This document shows, piece after piece, positions 21,582 to 29,471 of a stretch of 35,327 nt of DNA. A program made the translations under genes and the position numbers. The notes beneath the pieces were generated by a model. That model ran no database searches. It saw nothing but the letters and a program-made list of their open reading frames with translations, and was not told the DNA's origin. Numbering within the stretch: position 1 is the stretch's first letter; each line of letters opens with the position of its first letter. The DNA is taken from IMG/VR virus record IMGVR_UViG_3300021424_002643, positions 1 through 35,327 of that record. The stretch is one strand, 5' to 3'. Source of the DNA: a virus.

Positions 21582-22436
21582 TCAGTTAAATGGTAAAAAA
21601 TCTCTTACAGTATGTGTTTGGTTAGTTGCTATGTATTTGCTATATTTATTAACATCATTTACAACAGTTTTTGGCATGTACTCATCTAATTTTATATTAA
21701 CAAAAACTTCGGTATTATTAGGTCCTAGTCCATATCCTTTTTCAACGCTAGTCTCTACATCAATTTGATCTAAGACATCAGGGCGATTAGTCTCTTGATG
21801 AGCAAAACTGCGAATCTTAGTTTTAGCAAATTCAGTATCGCCAAGATAACTAAATTGCCAGCCTGCATGTTCCATTACTCTTACACCATTATTGGAATAT
21901 CCATAAGGTAAATTAGCTAATTGAAACCGTTGAAATCTAAATTCATCTGCCGGAACCATAAGTTTTTTCCTAGTTGCCATACCCCAAACCATATACTGAC
22001 TAAGAGTTGTTGTTAACATATGATTAAACTTGAAATAAAACAGCGGCATTCTCAAACCCCAAACTTGAGTTTCGTCGTCTAAACGCATAATATCTACAGT
22101 TTCTGGTCTAGGAATTTCATCTAAATCCGATATAATTATTATATCATCGTCGTCAGCATCTACAATACCACGATTGATACTATTTCTTTGCCATATATCA
22201 TTATCCCATGCTTCTGTACTATGAGGCATATCATCTACTTTTACATGTATAATTTTATCTACCCATTTAGAGTATCTTGTTTTATTTTCTTCAAAATAAT
22301 AAGGTTTTGGAATATCTGTAAATGTTGTCGATGCTTCTACTAAAACAAAATGATCCACATAATCATAAAGTTCTTGAAATCTTACCTCTAGTAAATCTAG
22401 TTCATTGAAAAATGGAAAGCAATCGTATATTTTCAT
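21582..22436 (-). CDS. GT17-family glycosyltransferase
   Basis: This 284-residue protein starts MKIYDCFPFFNELDLLEVRF, the GT17 hallmark (I-Y-D-x-F-x-F-x-N-E-L-D-x-L-x-x-R). YVDHFVLVEASTTFTDIPKP, WQRNSINRGI and IIIISDLDEIPRPE with the DxD metal site follow. The family includes beta-1,4-GlcNAc transferases of eukaryotic N-glycans, and many bacterial and viral members of unknown specificity. The C-terminus (MEHAGWQFSYLGD, IRSFAHQE) also matches. It opens the minus arm of the divergent sugar cluster. No Shine-Dalgarno precedes ATG 22436, and I could not identify a convincing minus-strand promoter. Confidence 0.88.
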   Translation of the reverse strand: MKIYDCFPFFNELDLLEVRFQELYDYVDHFVLVEASTTFTDIPKPYYFEENKTRYSKWVDKIIHVKVDDMPHSTEAWDNDIWQRNSINRGIVDADDDDIIIISDLDEIPRPETVDIMRLDDETQVWGLRMPLFYFKFNHMLTTTLSQYMVWGMATRKKLMVPADEFRFQRFQLANLPYGYSNNGVRVMEHAGWQFSYLGDTEFAKTKIRSFAHQETNRPDVLDQIDVETSVEKGYGLGPNNTEVFVNIKLDEYMPKTVVNDVNKYSKYIATNQTHTVRDFLPFN

Positions 22437-22459
22437 AATGATACTTATTTTAAAAATTG

Positions 22460-22489
22460 TTGACTTAGAGATTTCTTAAATAGTATAAT
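22460..22489 (+). promoter_or_regulatory. Sigma70-type promoter for the plus sugar operon
   Basis: On the plus strand TTGACT (22460-22465), 18-bp spacer, TATAAT (22484-22489). It lies in the 77-bp divergent gap and would drive the operon that starts at 22514. Confidence 0.75.
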
Positions 22490-22513
22490 AACATTCAACG
22501 ATAAGGTATTCAA

Positions 22514-23170
22514 TTGAAATTTGCACTAGTCACTGCTTTTGATGAAAATTACCAACCGCTAGCAGATCTTACCTGGGATAAAAATAAAAAGTTGTACGCC
22601 AAACGATGGGGATACGATACCTATGAAGTCACTGACGGATTTGCCAATCTTGGAGACATTGCCTGGGCTAGAACCAGAAAGGTAGTAGAACTATTAGAAT
22701 CTGGCTACGATTGGGTACATGCAGTTGGTTGCGATACCATGATTACCAATTTTAATATCAGGTTAGAAGATATTGTAGACAACACAGCAGATTTTATCAT
22801 TGCCACAGACTGCTTTAATATCAACAATGACAGCTATCTAGCGCACAATACTGAGAACTGTATTGCATGGTTAAAGTATTTGGACACACAACAGGATCAA
22901 TACTGCATGAAGCATCCATGGAATGATCAGCAATGCATGATCGACAACATTGAACGTCTGGGTGATGGATTACGAATTGTTCCACAACGCATGATCAATT
23001 CATACGATTACGATCAGTATCCAGGATCTGTTCCGCATGTGTATAAACGAGATATTTTTGGCAATGACGGGCAATGGCAACCAGGAGATTTCCTGATTCA
23101 GTGGCCTGGTATTCCCAACGATCGCAGAATTCCACTAGCTCAACAAATGTTAACTCAAATAATACAATGA
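22514..23170 (+). CDS. GT34-like (GMA12/MNN10) glycosyltransferase
   Basis: This 218-residue protein (KFALVTAFDENYQPLADLTW, KLYAKRWGYD, WARTRKVVELLESGYDWVHA) follows the galactosyl/mannosyl-transferase GMA12/MNN10 pattern. There the K-x-x-Y-x-x-x-x-G-Y and W-x-R/K...YDW blocks precede the metal site. The usual W-x-D-x-D is replaced by VGCDTMITN, leaving one clear Asp. The C-terminal region (HPWNDQQCMID, NDGQWQPGDFLIQWPG) matches the W-x-x-G-D-F-x-x-H end block with Q-W for the His. The start is a TTG at 22514 with AAGG 8 bp upstream; no ATG is available. It is first in the plus arm. Confidence 0.68.
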   Translation: MKFALVTAFDENYQPLADLTWDKNKKLYAKRWGYDTYEVTDGFANLGDIAWARTRKVVELLESGYDWVHAVGCDTMITNFNIRLEDIVDNTADFIIATDCFNINNDSYLAHNTENCIAWLKYLDTQQDQYCMKHPWNDQQCMIDNIERLGDGLRIVPQRMINSYDYDQYPGSVPHVYKRDIFGNDGQWQPGDFLIQWPGIPNDRRIPLAQQMLTQIIQ

Positions 23171-24486
23171 AAGAAATCTTAGATTTAGTCAAGAAACACA
23201 TAGAAGAAAAGCAGTCTGCAAAAACATGGACTGCTGGCCGAGACTTTGTCAACTATGCAGGTGCCTACTATGATTCAGACGAGTATGTGGCCGGTGTTGA
23301 AAGCCTACTCAAAGGTTGGCTTGCCATGGGCAACGAAAGTCTACGCTTTGAACGTGAGTTCCCAAAACAATTTGGAAAAACCCGTGGCATTGTAACTAAT
23401 TCAGGAAGCTCTAGTAACCTGCTGATGATGTCGGCTCTTACCAGTAAACGTGGTTATAACTTGCCTAAAAGCACCAAGGTACTGATGCCTATTGCAGGAT
23501 TTCCAACAACGCTTAATCCAACACTGCAAGTTGGCTTTACTCCTGTGTTTGTAGATATCGAACTTAACACACTCAACTTGGATGTAAGGCAATGTGAACG
23601 TGTTTTGGAAGCCGACCCAGATATTCGTGTTATTACTTTTGCACATGTACTAGGCAATCCTCCCAACATGGATCAGGTAATGGCCCTAGTCGACAGGTAT
23701 AAACTTATTCTGCTTGAAGATTGCTGTGATGCATTGGGTAGCACATACAACGGCCGACCATTGGGTAGTTTTGGATTAATGGCCAGTTGCTCGTTCTATC
23801 CAGCACACCATATGACCATGGGTGAAGGTGGGTATGTTGCAACCAACGATGCCAATCATGATGTCATACTACGCAGCTTCCGTGAATGGGGTCGAGGTTG
23901 TTACTGTGTAGGACCAGATGCCAACAAACTCAAATGCGGTACATGCGGTAAACGTTTTAATAACTGGATTCCTGAATTACCAGATGAAATCTTTGATCAC
24001 AAATACGTTTATGATGAAATTGGGTATAATTTAAAACCAATTGAACTACAGTGTGCCATGGGCATGCAGCAGTTAAAAAAGCTTCCTGAAATTCATGCCC
24101 TGCGTAGACGAAACTATCAATTGTTATTTGCCATATACGAACGGTACGAAGAATTTTTCCACTTGCCTAGAGCACAAGAAAACAGTGATCCATCGTGGTT
24201 TGCTTTTCCTCTCACTGTGCGTCAAGGTGCACCATTCACAAGAGCAGACATTGTGGACTACTTGGAAGAAAATTTAATTCAAACTCGTCCTTACTTTGCT
24301 GGTAATATCATGCTGCAACCAGCATACAGCCATTTAATGGATCCACGGAATGCAAGAGACAATTATCCAAATGCAACACACGCCATGACGCATACTTATT
24401 TCCATGGCACCAGTCCGGTTATTACGCCAGAACAAATTGCCTACATTGGCGAAAAGGTTGATGGCTTTATGAGTTTATTCATTTAA
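23167..24486 (+). CDS. CDP-4-keto-6-deoxyglucose 3-dehydrase (E1/RfbH) homologue
   Basis: This 439-residue member of the DegT/AHBA family keeps the E1 traits. SFYPAHHMTMGEGG has His214 where aminotransferases carry the PLP Lys, so the enzyme uses PMP for C3 deoxygenation. Cysteines for a [2Fe-2S] cluster are in EDCCDALGS (C187), C245-x-C247 and C260 (GTCGKRF). In Yersinia E1 the last spacing is shorter, so this copy has a small Cys-rich insertion (KLKCGTC). The N-terminus (TWTAGRDFVNYAG, VTNSGSSSNLLMMSAL) is also RfbH-like. ATG 23167 overlaps the previous stop by ATGA. It makes 3,6-dideoxy-4-keto sugars with an E3 reductase, which is not present here. Confidence 0.85.
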   Translation: MKEILDLVKKHIEEKQSAKTWTAGRDFVNYAGAYYDSDEYVAGVESLLKGWLAMGNESLRFEREFPKQFGKTRGIVTNSGSSSNLLMMSALTSKRGYNLPKSTKVLMPIAGFPTTLNPTLQVGFTPVFVDIELNTLNLDVRQCERVLEADPDIRVITFAHVLGNPPNMDQVMALVDRYKLILLEDCCDALGSTYNGRPLGSFGLMASCSFYPAHHMTMGEGGYVATNDANHDVILRSFREWGRGCYCVGPDANKLKCGTCGKRFNNWIPELPDEIFDHKYVYDEIGYNLKPIELQCAMGMQQLKKLPEIHALRRRNYQLLFAIYERYEEFFHLPRAQENSDPSWFAFPLTVRQGAPFTRADIVDYLEENLIQTRPYFAGNIMLQPAYSHLMDPRNARDNYPNATHAMTHTYFHGTSPVITPEQIAYIGEKVDGFMSLFI

Positions 24487-24494
24487 GGAAAAAT

Positions 24495-25601
24495 ATGTCA
24501 TATCGTAAAAAAGGCAACGAGATTTTTGAAAATCTATTTGTACTAGAACTAGCAAACAATCATTGGGGCAGTGTGGAACGCGGCCTTAAGATCATTTATG
24601 AACACGGTAGCATTGCTAGAATTAACAATGTCAAGGCTGCAATTAAACTACAGTTTAGAGATGTTGATGAGTTTGTGCATCCTGAGTTCAAAGGCGATCA
24701 GGATAACAGATATATCAAGAAAACCGAACAAACCAAATTAAGCAGGGATGATTTTGCTGTTATGGTTAACAAGATTCGGGACATGAGCTGTATTCCAATG
24801 AGTACTCCATTTGACGAAAAGTCGGTGGACCTTTGTCTTGAATTTGATATGCCAATTATCAAAATTGCTTCTAGCGATGTCAACGATTGGCCGCTGATTA
24901 GCAAGATTGCTAGTACACGCCGTCCAACAATTATAAGTAGCGGCGGTGCCAGTGAAAAAGATCTGGATGATATTGTTGCTTACTTTGCCAAACGCGATAT
25001 TCCGCTAGCAATCAATCATTGCGTTAGTTTATATCCTAGCGAGGACAATGAGCTAGAACTAGATCAAATTGATTACCTACGCAATCGTTATCAGGATAAT
25101 GTAATAGGTCTAAGCACACACGAATATCACGATTGGTCATCCAGTATGTTAATTTCATATGCCAAAGGTGCTAGAACTTGGGAACGTCATATTGATATCG
25201 ACTACAATGCAGTTCCTGTCAGTTCGTATTGTTCATTACCGGAACAGTGCGACACATGGTTTAAAGCATATCACAGGGCAATAGAAATGTGTGGAGGACG
25301 CACAACCACACGCCGCGTTATTTCTCGAAAAGAGACAGAATATCTGGATCAATTGGTTCGAGGTGCTTATGCTCGTAGAAATTTAGAGCCTGGTTACCGG
25401 ATTCACAAAGATAGTTTTGAAAAAGACTTTTACCTTGCCATTCCTCTACGCAAAGGTCAGCTCAGTTGCAGAGAAATCATGAACGGCGAAACACTTACGC
25501 AGGCAATACAGGCAGACGAGCCGTTAACAATTGATCATATCGACGGACCATATGCAACCAATTCAACTCTTAAAAATTTAATTAAAAATCGCGGATTATG
25601 A
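24495..25601 (+). CDS. NeuB-family sugar-acid synthase
   Basis: This 368-residue protein has the NeuB barrel pattern: LFVLELANNHWGSVERGLKI, AAIKLQFRD, CIPMSTPFDEKSVDLCLEFD, IIKIASSDVNDWPLI, PTIISSGGAS, NHCVSLYPSEDNEL and VIGLSTHEY. A C-terminal SAF (antifreeze-like) domain covers about residues 295-368 (LRKGQLSCREI). NeuB enzymes condense phosphoenolpyruvate with an N-acyl-mannosamine-like sugar to give a nonulosonic acid. The conserved EIGxNHNG is here ELANNHWG, so it belongs to a divergent subgroup and its substrate is unclear. AAGGA lies 5 bp before ATG 24495. No CMP-sugar synthetase is visible in the window. Confidence 0.82.
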   Translation: MSYRKKGNEIFENLFVLELANNHWGSVERGLKIIYEHGSIARINNVKAAIKLQFRDVDEFVHPEFKGDQDNRYIKKTEQTKLSRDDFAVMVNKIRDMSCIPMSTPFDEKSVDLCLEFDMPIIKIASSDVNDWPLISKIASTRRPTIISSGGASEKDLDDIVAYFAKRDIPLAINHCVSLYPSEDNELELDQIDYLRNRYQDNVIGLSTHEYHDWSSSMLISYAKGARTWERHIDIDYNAVPVSSYCSLPEQCDTWFKAYHRAIEMCGGRTTTRRVISRKETEYLDQLVRGAYARRNLEPGYRIHKDSFEKDFYLAIPLRKGQLSCREIMNGETLTQAIQADEPLTIDHIDGPYATNSTLKNLIKNRGL

Positions 25602-27448
25602 GACTAGCTGATTATGTGGCACAAAGGTGTGTGGATGCAGGCGCTAGGCATACCTTTTTAGTTACCGGAGGTGGTGCCATGCATCTTAACGATGCTTTTG
25701 GGCGCCATCCCGATATGACCGCAGTATGCTTTCATCACGAGCAAGCGGCAGCTATTGCCGCAGAAAGTTATTATCGTATTAATAATCAACTCTGTGTGCT
25801 AAATGTAACCACAGGACCCGGCGGTATCAATGCACTTAACGGTGTGTTTGGTGCTTATGTAGATAGCTGCGGCATGTTAATAGTTAGTGGACAAGTTAAA
25901 AATGAAACTTATCTACGCAATTACGATGTTCCTGTGCGGCAACTGGGTGATCAAGAAGTAGACATTGTTTCAATGGTTCGCCCAATTACAAAATATGCCA
26001 CTACGTTAAAAGATCCTAAACAAATACGTGAAGTTATGGATAAGGCTATATTTCTAGCTACAAATGGTAGACCAGGTCCTGTTTGGGTAGATATTCCAAT
26101 TGATATGCAAGGTACAAAGATAGCTCCCGAACTGTTACGAGGCTGGGATGGTAGCGAGATTGAATTGGGTCTTGACAATGATGTAACTCCGAACACTCGT
26201 TTAGAACTAACTGGCACGAGAGATGATCCTGAGTTCAGTGCCGACGATCTAGTTGAGAGATTGAAATCTGCCAAACGACCAGTTATATATGCAGGCACTG
26301 GAGTAAGAATATCAAATAGCCATAAAGAATTTTTACAGTTGGTAGAAACATTGGGTATTCCTGTTGTGACCAGTTTCAATGCCTACGACACATTGACCAA
26401 TGACCATCCGCAGTATGCAGGCCATCCGGGCATGGTTGGTGATCGTGCCGGTAACTTTGCTGTACAAAATGCCGACTTTGTTTTGATACTTGGTAGTAGG
26501 CTTAACATAAGAATGATCAGCTATAACTTTAAAAATTTTGCAAGCCGTGCCTACAAAGTCATGGTTGATATTGACCGTGCCGAATTAGATAAACCTACAC
26601 TAGCAATTGATGAAAAAATAAACATGGATCTCCGGCATTTTATTCTCGAAATGTTAGGTAGCACACACAATTATTCAATTCCACAGGCGCACACCAAATA
26701 TCTTGATTGGTGTCGTGAGCGTGTGACAAAATACGATCCTGTATTGTCAGAATATCAACACACATCAGACAGTTTGAATCCTTATTTGTTTTTTAGAGAA
26801 TTTTTTGATCAATTGGATAACACAGCAATTGTGGTGTGTGGTAATGGTAGTGCCAGCGTAATTAGTGGGCAAGCCGGTCGACTAAAACAAGGACAAAGGT
26901 TTTATTCCAACAGCGGTAATGCCAGTATGGGATATGATTTGCCTGCGGCCATTGGCGCCTGTATTGCCAGCAGGCAGCCAGTTTATTGCATAGCCGGTGA
27001 CGGTAGCATTATGATGAATTTACAAGAACTATCAACTGTGGTAGGGTATCGTCTACCGATAAAAATTATCGTGGTCAACAACCAAGGGTATCATTCCATA
27101 AAACAAACGCAGCGAGCTTACTTTAGCGATAATGTGTTTGGTACTAGTCCCCAAGACGGAGTATGCTTGCCTGATTTTGTAGCACTAGGCATTGCATTAG
27201 GCATCATGTCACATAGGGTATCTCACATGGATGCCTGGAATAGCGACATGGTGCAAATGTTGTTAAAAAGTGATTTGCCTGCATTGATTGAAGTCATAGT
27301 AGATCCGGATCAAATGTTTGCACCCAAGCTTGCCGCAAGAAAATTAGAAGACGGTACATTACTGGCACCCAGTTTAGAATACATGAGCCCATTCTTGCCT
27401 GATTCAGAAATGGAACAAAATATTATTAAGGATCAACATGAACTTTGA
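25598..27448 (+). CDS. Acetolactate-synthase-like ThDP enzyme
   Basis: This 616-residue thiamine-diphosphate enzyme has the full three-domain layout. The N-terminal Pyr domain has catalytic Glu48 (CFHHEQAAAIAAES) and NVTTGPGGINALNGV. The central domain contains KRPVIYAGTGVR. The C-terminal PP domain has AGDGSIMMNLQELSTVVGYR and IIVVNNQGY, the GDG-x(n)-NN ThDP motif. It overlaps the NeuB-like stop by ATGA. Members of this family in sugar clusters include YerE, which adds a two-carbon unit from pyruvate to a 3,6-dideoxy-4-keto sugar. With an E1 homologue two genes upstream, that role is attractive here, but ordinary acetolactate synthesis cannot be excluded by sequence alone. Confidence 0.85.
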   Translation: MRLADYVAQRCVDAGARHTFLVTGGGAMHLNDAFGRHPDMTAVCFHHEQAAAIAAESYYRINNQLCVLNVTTGPGGINALNGVFGAYVDSCGMLIVSGQVKNETYLRNYDVPVRQLGDQEVDIVSMVRPITKYATTLKDPKQIREVMDKAIFLATNGRPGPVWVDIPIDMQGTKIAPELLRGWDGSEIELGLDNDVTPNTRLELTGTRDDPEFSADDLVERLKSAKRPVIYAGTGVRISNSHKEFLQLVETLGIPVVTSFNAYDTLTNDHPQYAGHPGMVGDRAGNFAVQNADFVLILGSRLNIRMISYNFKNFASRAYKVMVDIDRAELDKPTLAIDEKINMDLRHFILEMLGSTHNYSIPQAHTKYLDWCRERVTKYDPVLSEYQHTSDSLNPYLFFREFFDQLDNTAIVVCGNGSASVISGQAGRLKQGQRFYSNSGNASMGYDLPAAIGACIASRQPVYCIAGDGSIMMNLQELSTVVGYRLPIKIIVVNNQGYHSIKQTQRAYFSDNVFGTSPQDGVCLPDFVALGIALGIMSHRVSHMDAWNSDMVQMLLKSDLPALIEVIVDPDQMFAPKLAARKLEDGTLLAPSLEYMSPFLPDSEMEQNIIKDQHEL

Positions 27449-28520
27449 ACAATTTGCACGAACCATTTCATATAATAATTTTGAAACACTGGATCATAGT
27501 AAACCTGTTTGGATATTTGGAGCAGGAGGATTTGCTCGAGCACTAGGTCAAGTTCTATTAGATGAAGGTTTTCAAGTTTATGGTTTTATTACATCTAGTC
27601 CAACCAATACAAAATTACTAGATTTACCCGTGGTGGATTGGTCAGAGGTGACATGGGAAAACGTTCAATTGGCTATGGGTGTTTTTAGTCACATGACTTC
27701 ATACACTAAAATTTTAAACGAAGCTGCTGATGCTGGATTCAGTAAAGTTTTTATGCCTTGGGAACTATACGCACAATTTGGCGCTCAACTGGGATGGCGT
27801 TATTGGTTGACTCCATTAAATTACATTACAGATAATCTTGCAAAAATACAATCGGCCACACACCTACTAGCCGATCAAGAAAGCGTAGATTGTTTGTTGA
27901 ATGTATTACTATTTAGAACTGGGCAACTACCAGAGTACGCGGATTACCGAAGTCAGGACCAACATTACTTTAATGAATTAAGCACTGCAAAATTCAAAAA
28001 GAAAAAAATACGAATCATTGATGGTGGTGCCTATACTGGAGATAGCTATCAAGAAGCCAAAGAAAATTTAAACATTGATATGGCATATCTGTTTGAGCCT
28101 GATCCAAAAAACTTTGGTCAATTGACCCAATCCGTGGGCGACGATGCTATCTGTTATCCGTATGCACTTTCTGATTCAGAAAAAACAATTGTATTCGCCA
28201 GTGGAGTGGGCCCAAGTAGTGCAGCTATTGATCACGGTAATATCAAAATTGAAGCGTCTAGTATTGATAAACTATTTTCAAACACACACATAGATTTTGT
28301 TAAATTAGACATAGAAGGAAGCGAAGCAGATGCATTGCGTGGAGCAAAAAAACTACTAGAAAAATGCAGACCAGTGATAACCATGGCCTTGTATCATAGA
28401 CCCGGAGACATGTGGGAATTACCTTTGCTAGTCAATCAGTTGGTTAATGATTACAAATTTTACATAAGACAACACGACAACAATAGCTTTGATGTTGTGT
28501 TCTACGCAGTACCCAATTAA
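27438..28520 (+). CDS. FkbM-type methyltransferase with N-terminal Rossmann domain
   Basis: The 360-residue protein starts with a dinucleotide-binding-like segment (PVWIFGAGGFARALGQVLLD, about 23-42). It then has the FkbM methyltransferase core: IRIIDGGAYTGDSYQEAKEN, YLFEPDPKNFGQL, IEASSIDKL, DFVKLDIEGSEADALRGAKK and CRPVITMALYHRPGDMWELP. FkbM enzymes O-methylate hydroxyls of sugars or polyketides. AAGGA lies just before ATG 27438, within the end of the preceding gene (11-bp overlap). A likely role is capping or modifying a glycan made by the cluster. Confidence 0.85.
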   Translation: MNFEQFARTISYNNFETLDHSKPVWIFGAGGFARALGQVLLDEGFQVYGFITSSPTNTKLLDLPVVDWSEVTWENVQLAMGVFSHMTSYTKILNEAADAGFSKVFMPWELYAQFGAQLGWRYWLTPLNYITDNLAKIQSATHLLADQESVDCLLNVLLFRTGQLPEYADYRSQDQHYFNELSTAKFKKKKIRIIDGGAYTGDSYQEAKENLNIDMAYLFEPDPKNFGQLTQSVGDDAICYPYALSDSEKTIVFASGVGPSSAAIDHGNIKIEASSIDKLFSNTHIDFVKLDIEGSEADALRGAKKLLEKCRPVITMALYHRPGDMWELPLLVNQLVNDYKFYIRQHDNNSFDVVFYAVPN

Positions 28521-28522
28521 TT

Positions 28523-29332
28523 ATGAAAATAGCCGTCCTTGGCGCTAGAGGTTTTGTTGGATCTAGCATAGCAAAGTATTTTGCAGGAGATAATTTAGTT
28601 ATTCCTGTGACTAGAGAAACATTAAGTTTATTGGAACCTGTAGTAGTTGCTAAATGGTTACAAGCCAATCGTTTTGACGTCGTTATCAATGCTGCTACCA
28701 CTATGAACGATCCTGACTTGCTTGGTGATACTAGAAATAATCTAGGACTGTTCATGAATTTTTATAACCATAGAGACACTTTTGGTAAATTCGTAAACTT
28801 CAGTTCAGGTGCAGAATTTGATCGTAGAAATGATATCGATCAGTACAGCGAAAAAAATATTTTTACGGTATTGCCTACGGACAGCTATGGATTTGGCCAA
28901 AACATGAAAAGCAGAATTTCGTGGGATACTCCAAACTTTTATACTATCAGAATTTTCAACTGCTTTGGTAAAGGCGAAATCGTTACAAGAATATTTCCAA
29001 AACTACTACAGGCCGTATCAGGACAACCGATAAAGATAACCAATGATCGAGAGTTTGATTATTTTGGCATTAGAGATCTTTGTAGATTGACTGATTATGT
29101 AGTTCACCATTCACCGGCAGCTAAAGATATTAATGCTGTATACAATACCAAATACAAAATAAGTGAAGTATTAGATCAATTTTGTACACTTAATGATTTA
29201 GATAAAAATTATATAATTGAATCGACGGGTGGTCCTAGATACACAGGTAGTGGTAGAATTTTAAGTGAACTTCCTGTACAATTGTTAGGATTACAACATG
29301 AACTTAGATATTACAATGAACCCTTATATTAA
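28523..29332 (+). CDS. NAD-dependent epimerase/dehydratase-like protein
   Basis: This 269-residue extended SDR begins MKIAVLGARGFVGSSIAKYF, a clear G-x-x-G-x-x-G site. It contains VVINAATTMNDPDLLGDTRN and VNFSSGAEFDRRND. At the usual Y-x-x-x-K site it reads SYGFGQNMKS, so the active-site Lys is replaced by Gln unless the Lys three residues later serves. The C-terminal half (FNCFGKGEIVTRIFPKLLQA, EFDYFGIRDL) fits a sugar-nucleotide reductase or epimerase of the RmlD/WbpV group. It is two bases after the FkbM stop and lacks a Shine-Dalgarno, so it is probably coupled. Confidence 0.75.
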   Translation: MKIAVLGARGFVGSSIAKYFAGDNLVIPVTRETLSLLEPVVVAKWLQANRFDVVINAATTMNDPDLLGDTRNNLGLFMNFYNHRDTFGKFVNFSSGAEFDRRNDIDQYSEKNIFTVLPTDSYGFGQNMKSRISWDTPNFYTIRIFNCFGKGEIVTRIFPKLLQAVSGQPIKITNDREFDYFGIRDLCRLTDYVVHHSPAAKDINAVYNTKYKISEVLDQFCTLNDLDKNYIIESTGGPRYTGSGRILSELPVQLLGLQHELRYYNEPLY

Positions 29333-29471
29333 CCAATTATTTGATTTAACAAACAAACACGTTGTTGTAACTGGTGCCGGTGGACATTTGTGTGGTGCTA
29401 TGGCTAGCGACGCTGCAAGTGCAATTACTAGTCAAAATATAAATGTTGATTGCGGAGTTTTACCACAATAA
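29298..29471 (+). pseudogene. Short-chain dehydrogenase reduced to its two ends (57 aa)
   Basis: The frame encodes MNLDITMNPYINQLFDLTNK, HVVVTGAGGHLCGAM, ASDAASAITSQNINVD and CGVLPQ. The first part is the N-terminus of a classical SDR (FabG-like; L-F-x-L-x-x-K-x-V-V-V-T-G-A-G-G-x-L-G-x-A-M). The second is the extreme C-terminus (A-S-D-A-A-S-x-I-T-G-Q-x-I-x-V-D-G-G). About 190 central residues, including the Ser-Tyr-Lys active site, are missing, with frame preserved. Glycines at the NAD motif, ITGQ and VDGG are changed to Cys, Ser and Cys. It overlaps the upstream gene by 35 bp (17 from ATG 29316) and the downstream start by TAATG. It is either a decayed gene kept for coupling or a new miniprotein. 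Confidence 0.8.

Noticed and set aside
5951-26379. Other long antisense frames, e.g. minus 25951-26379 opposite the ThDP enzyme
   Set aside because: They mirror codon bias of genes with clear catalytic motifs and have no ribosome-binding sites.
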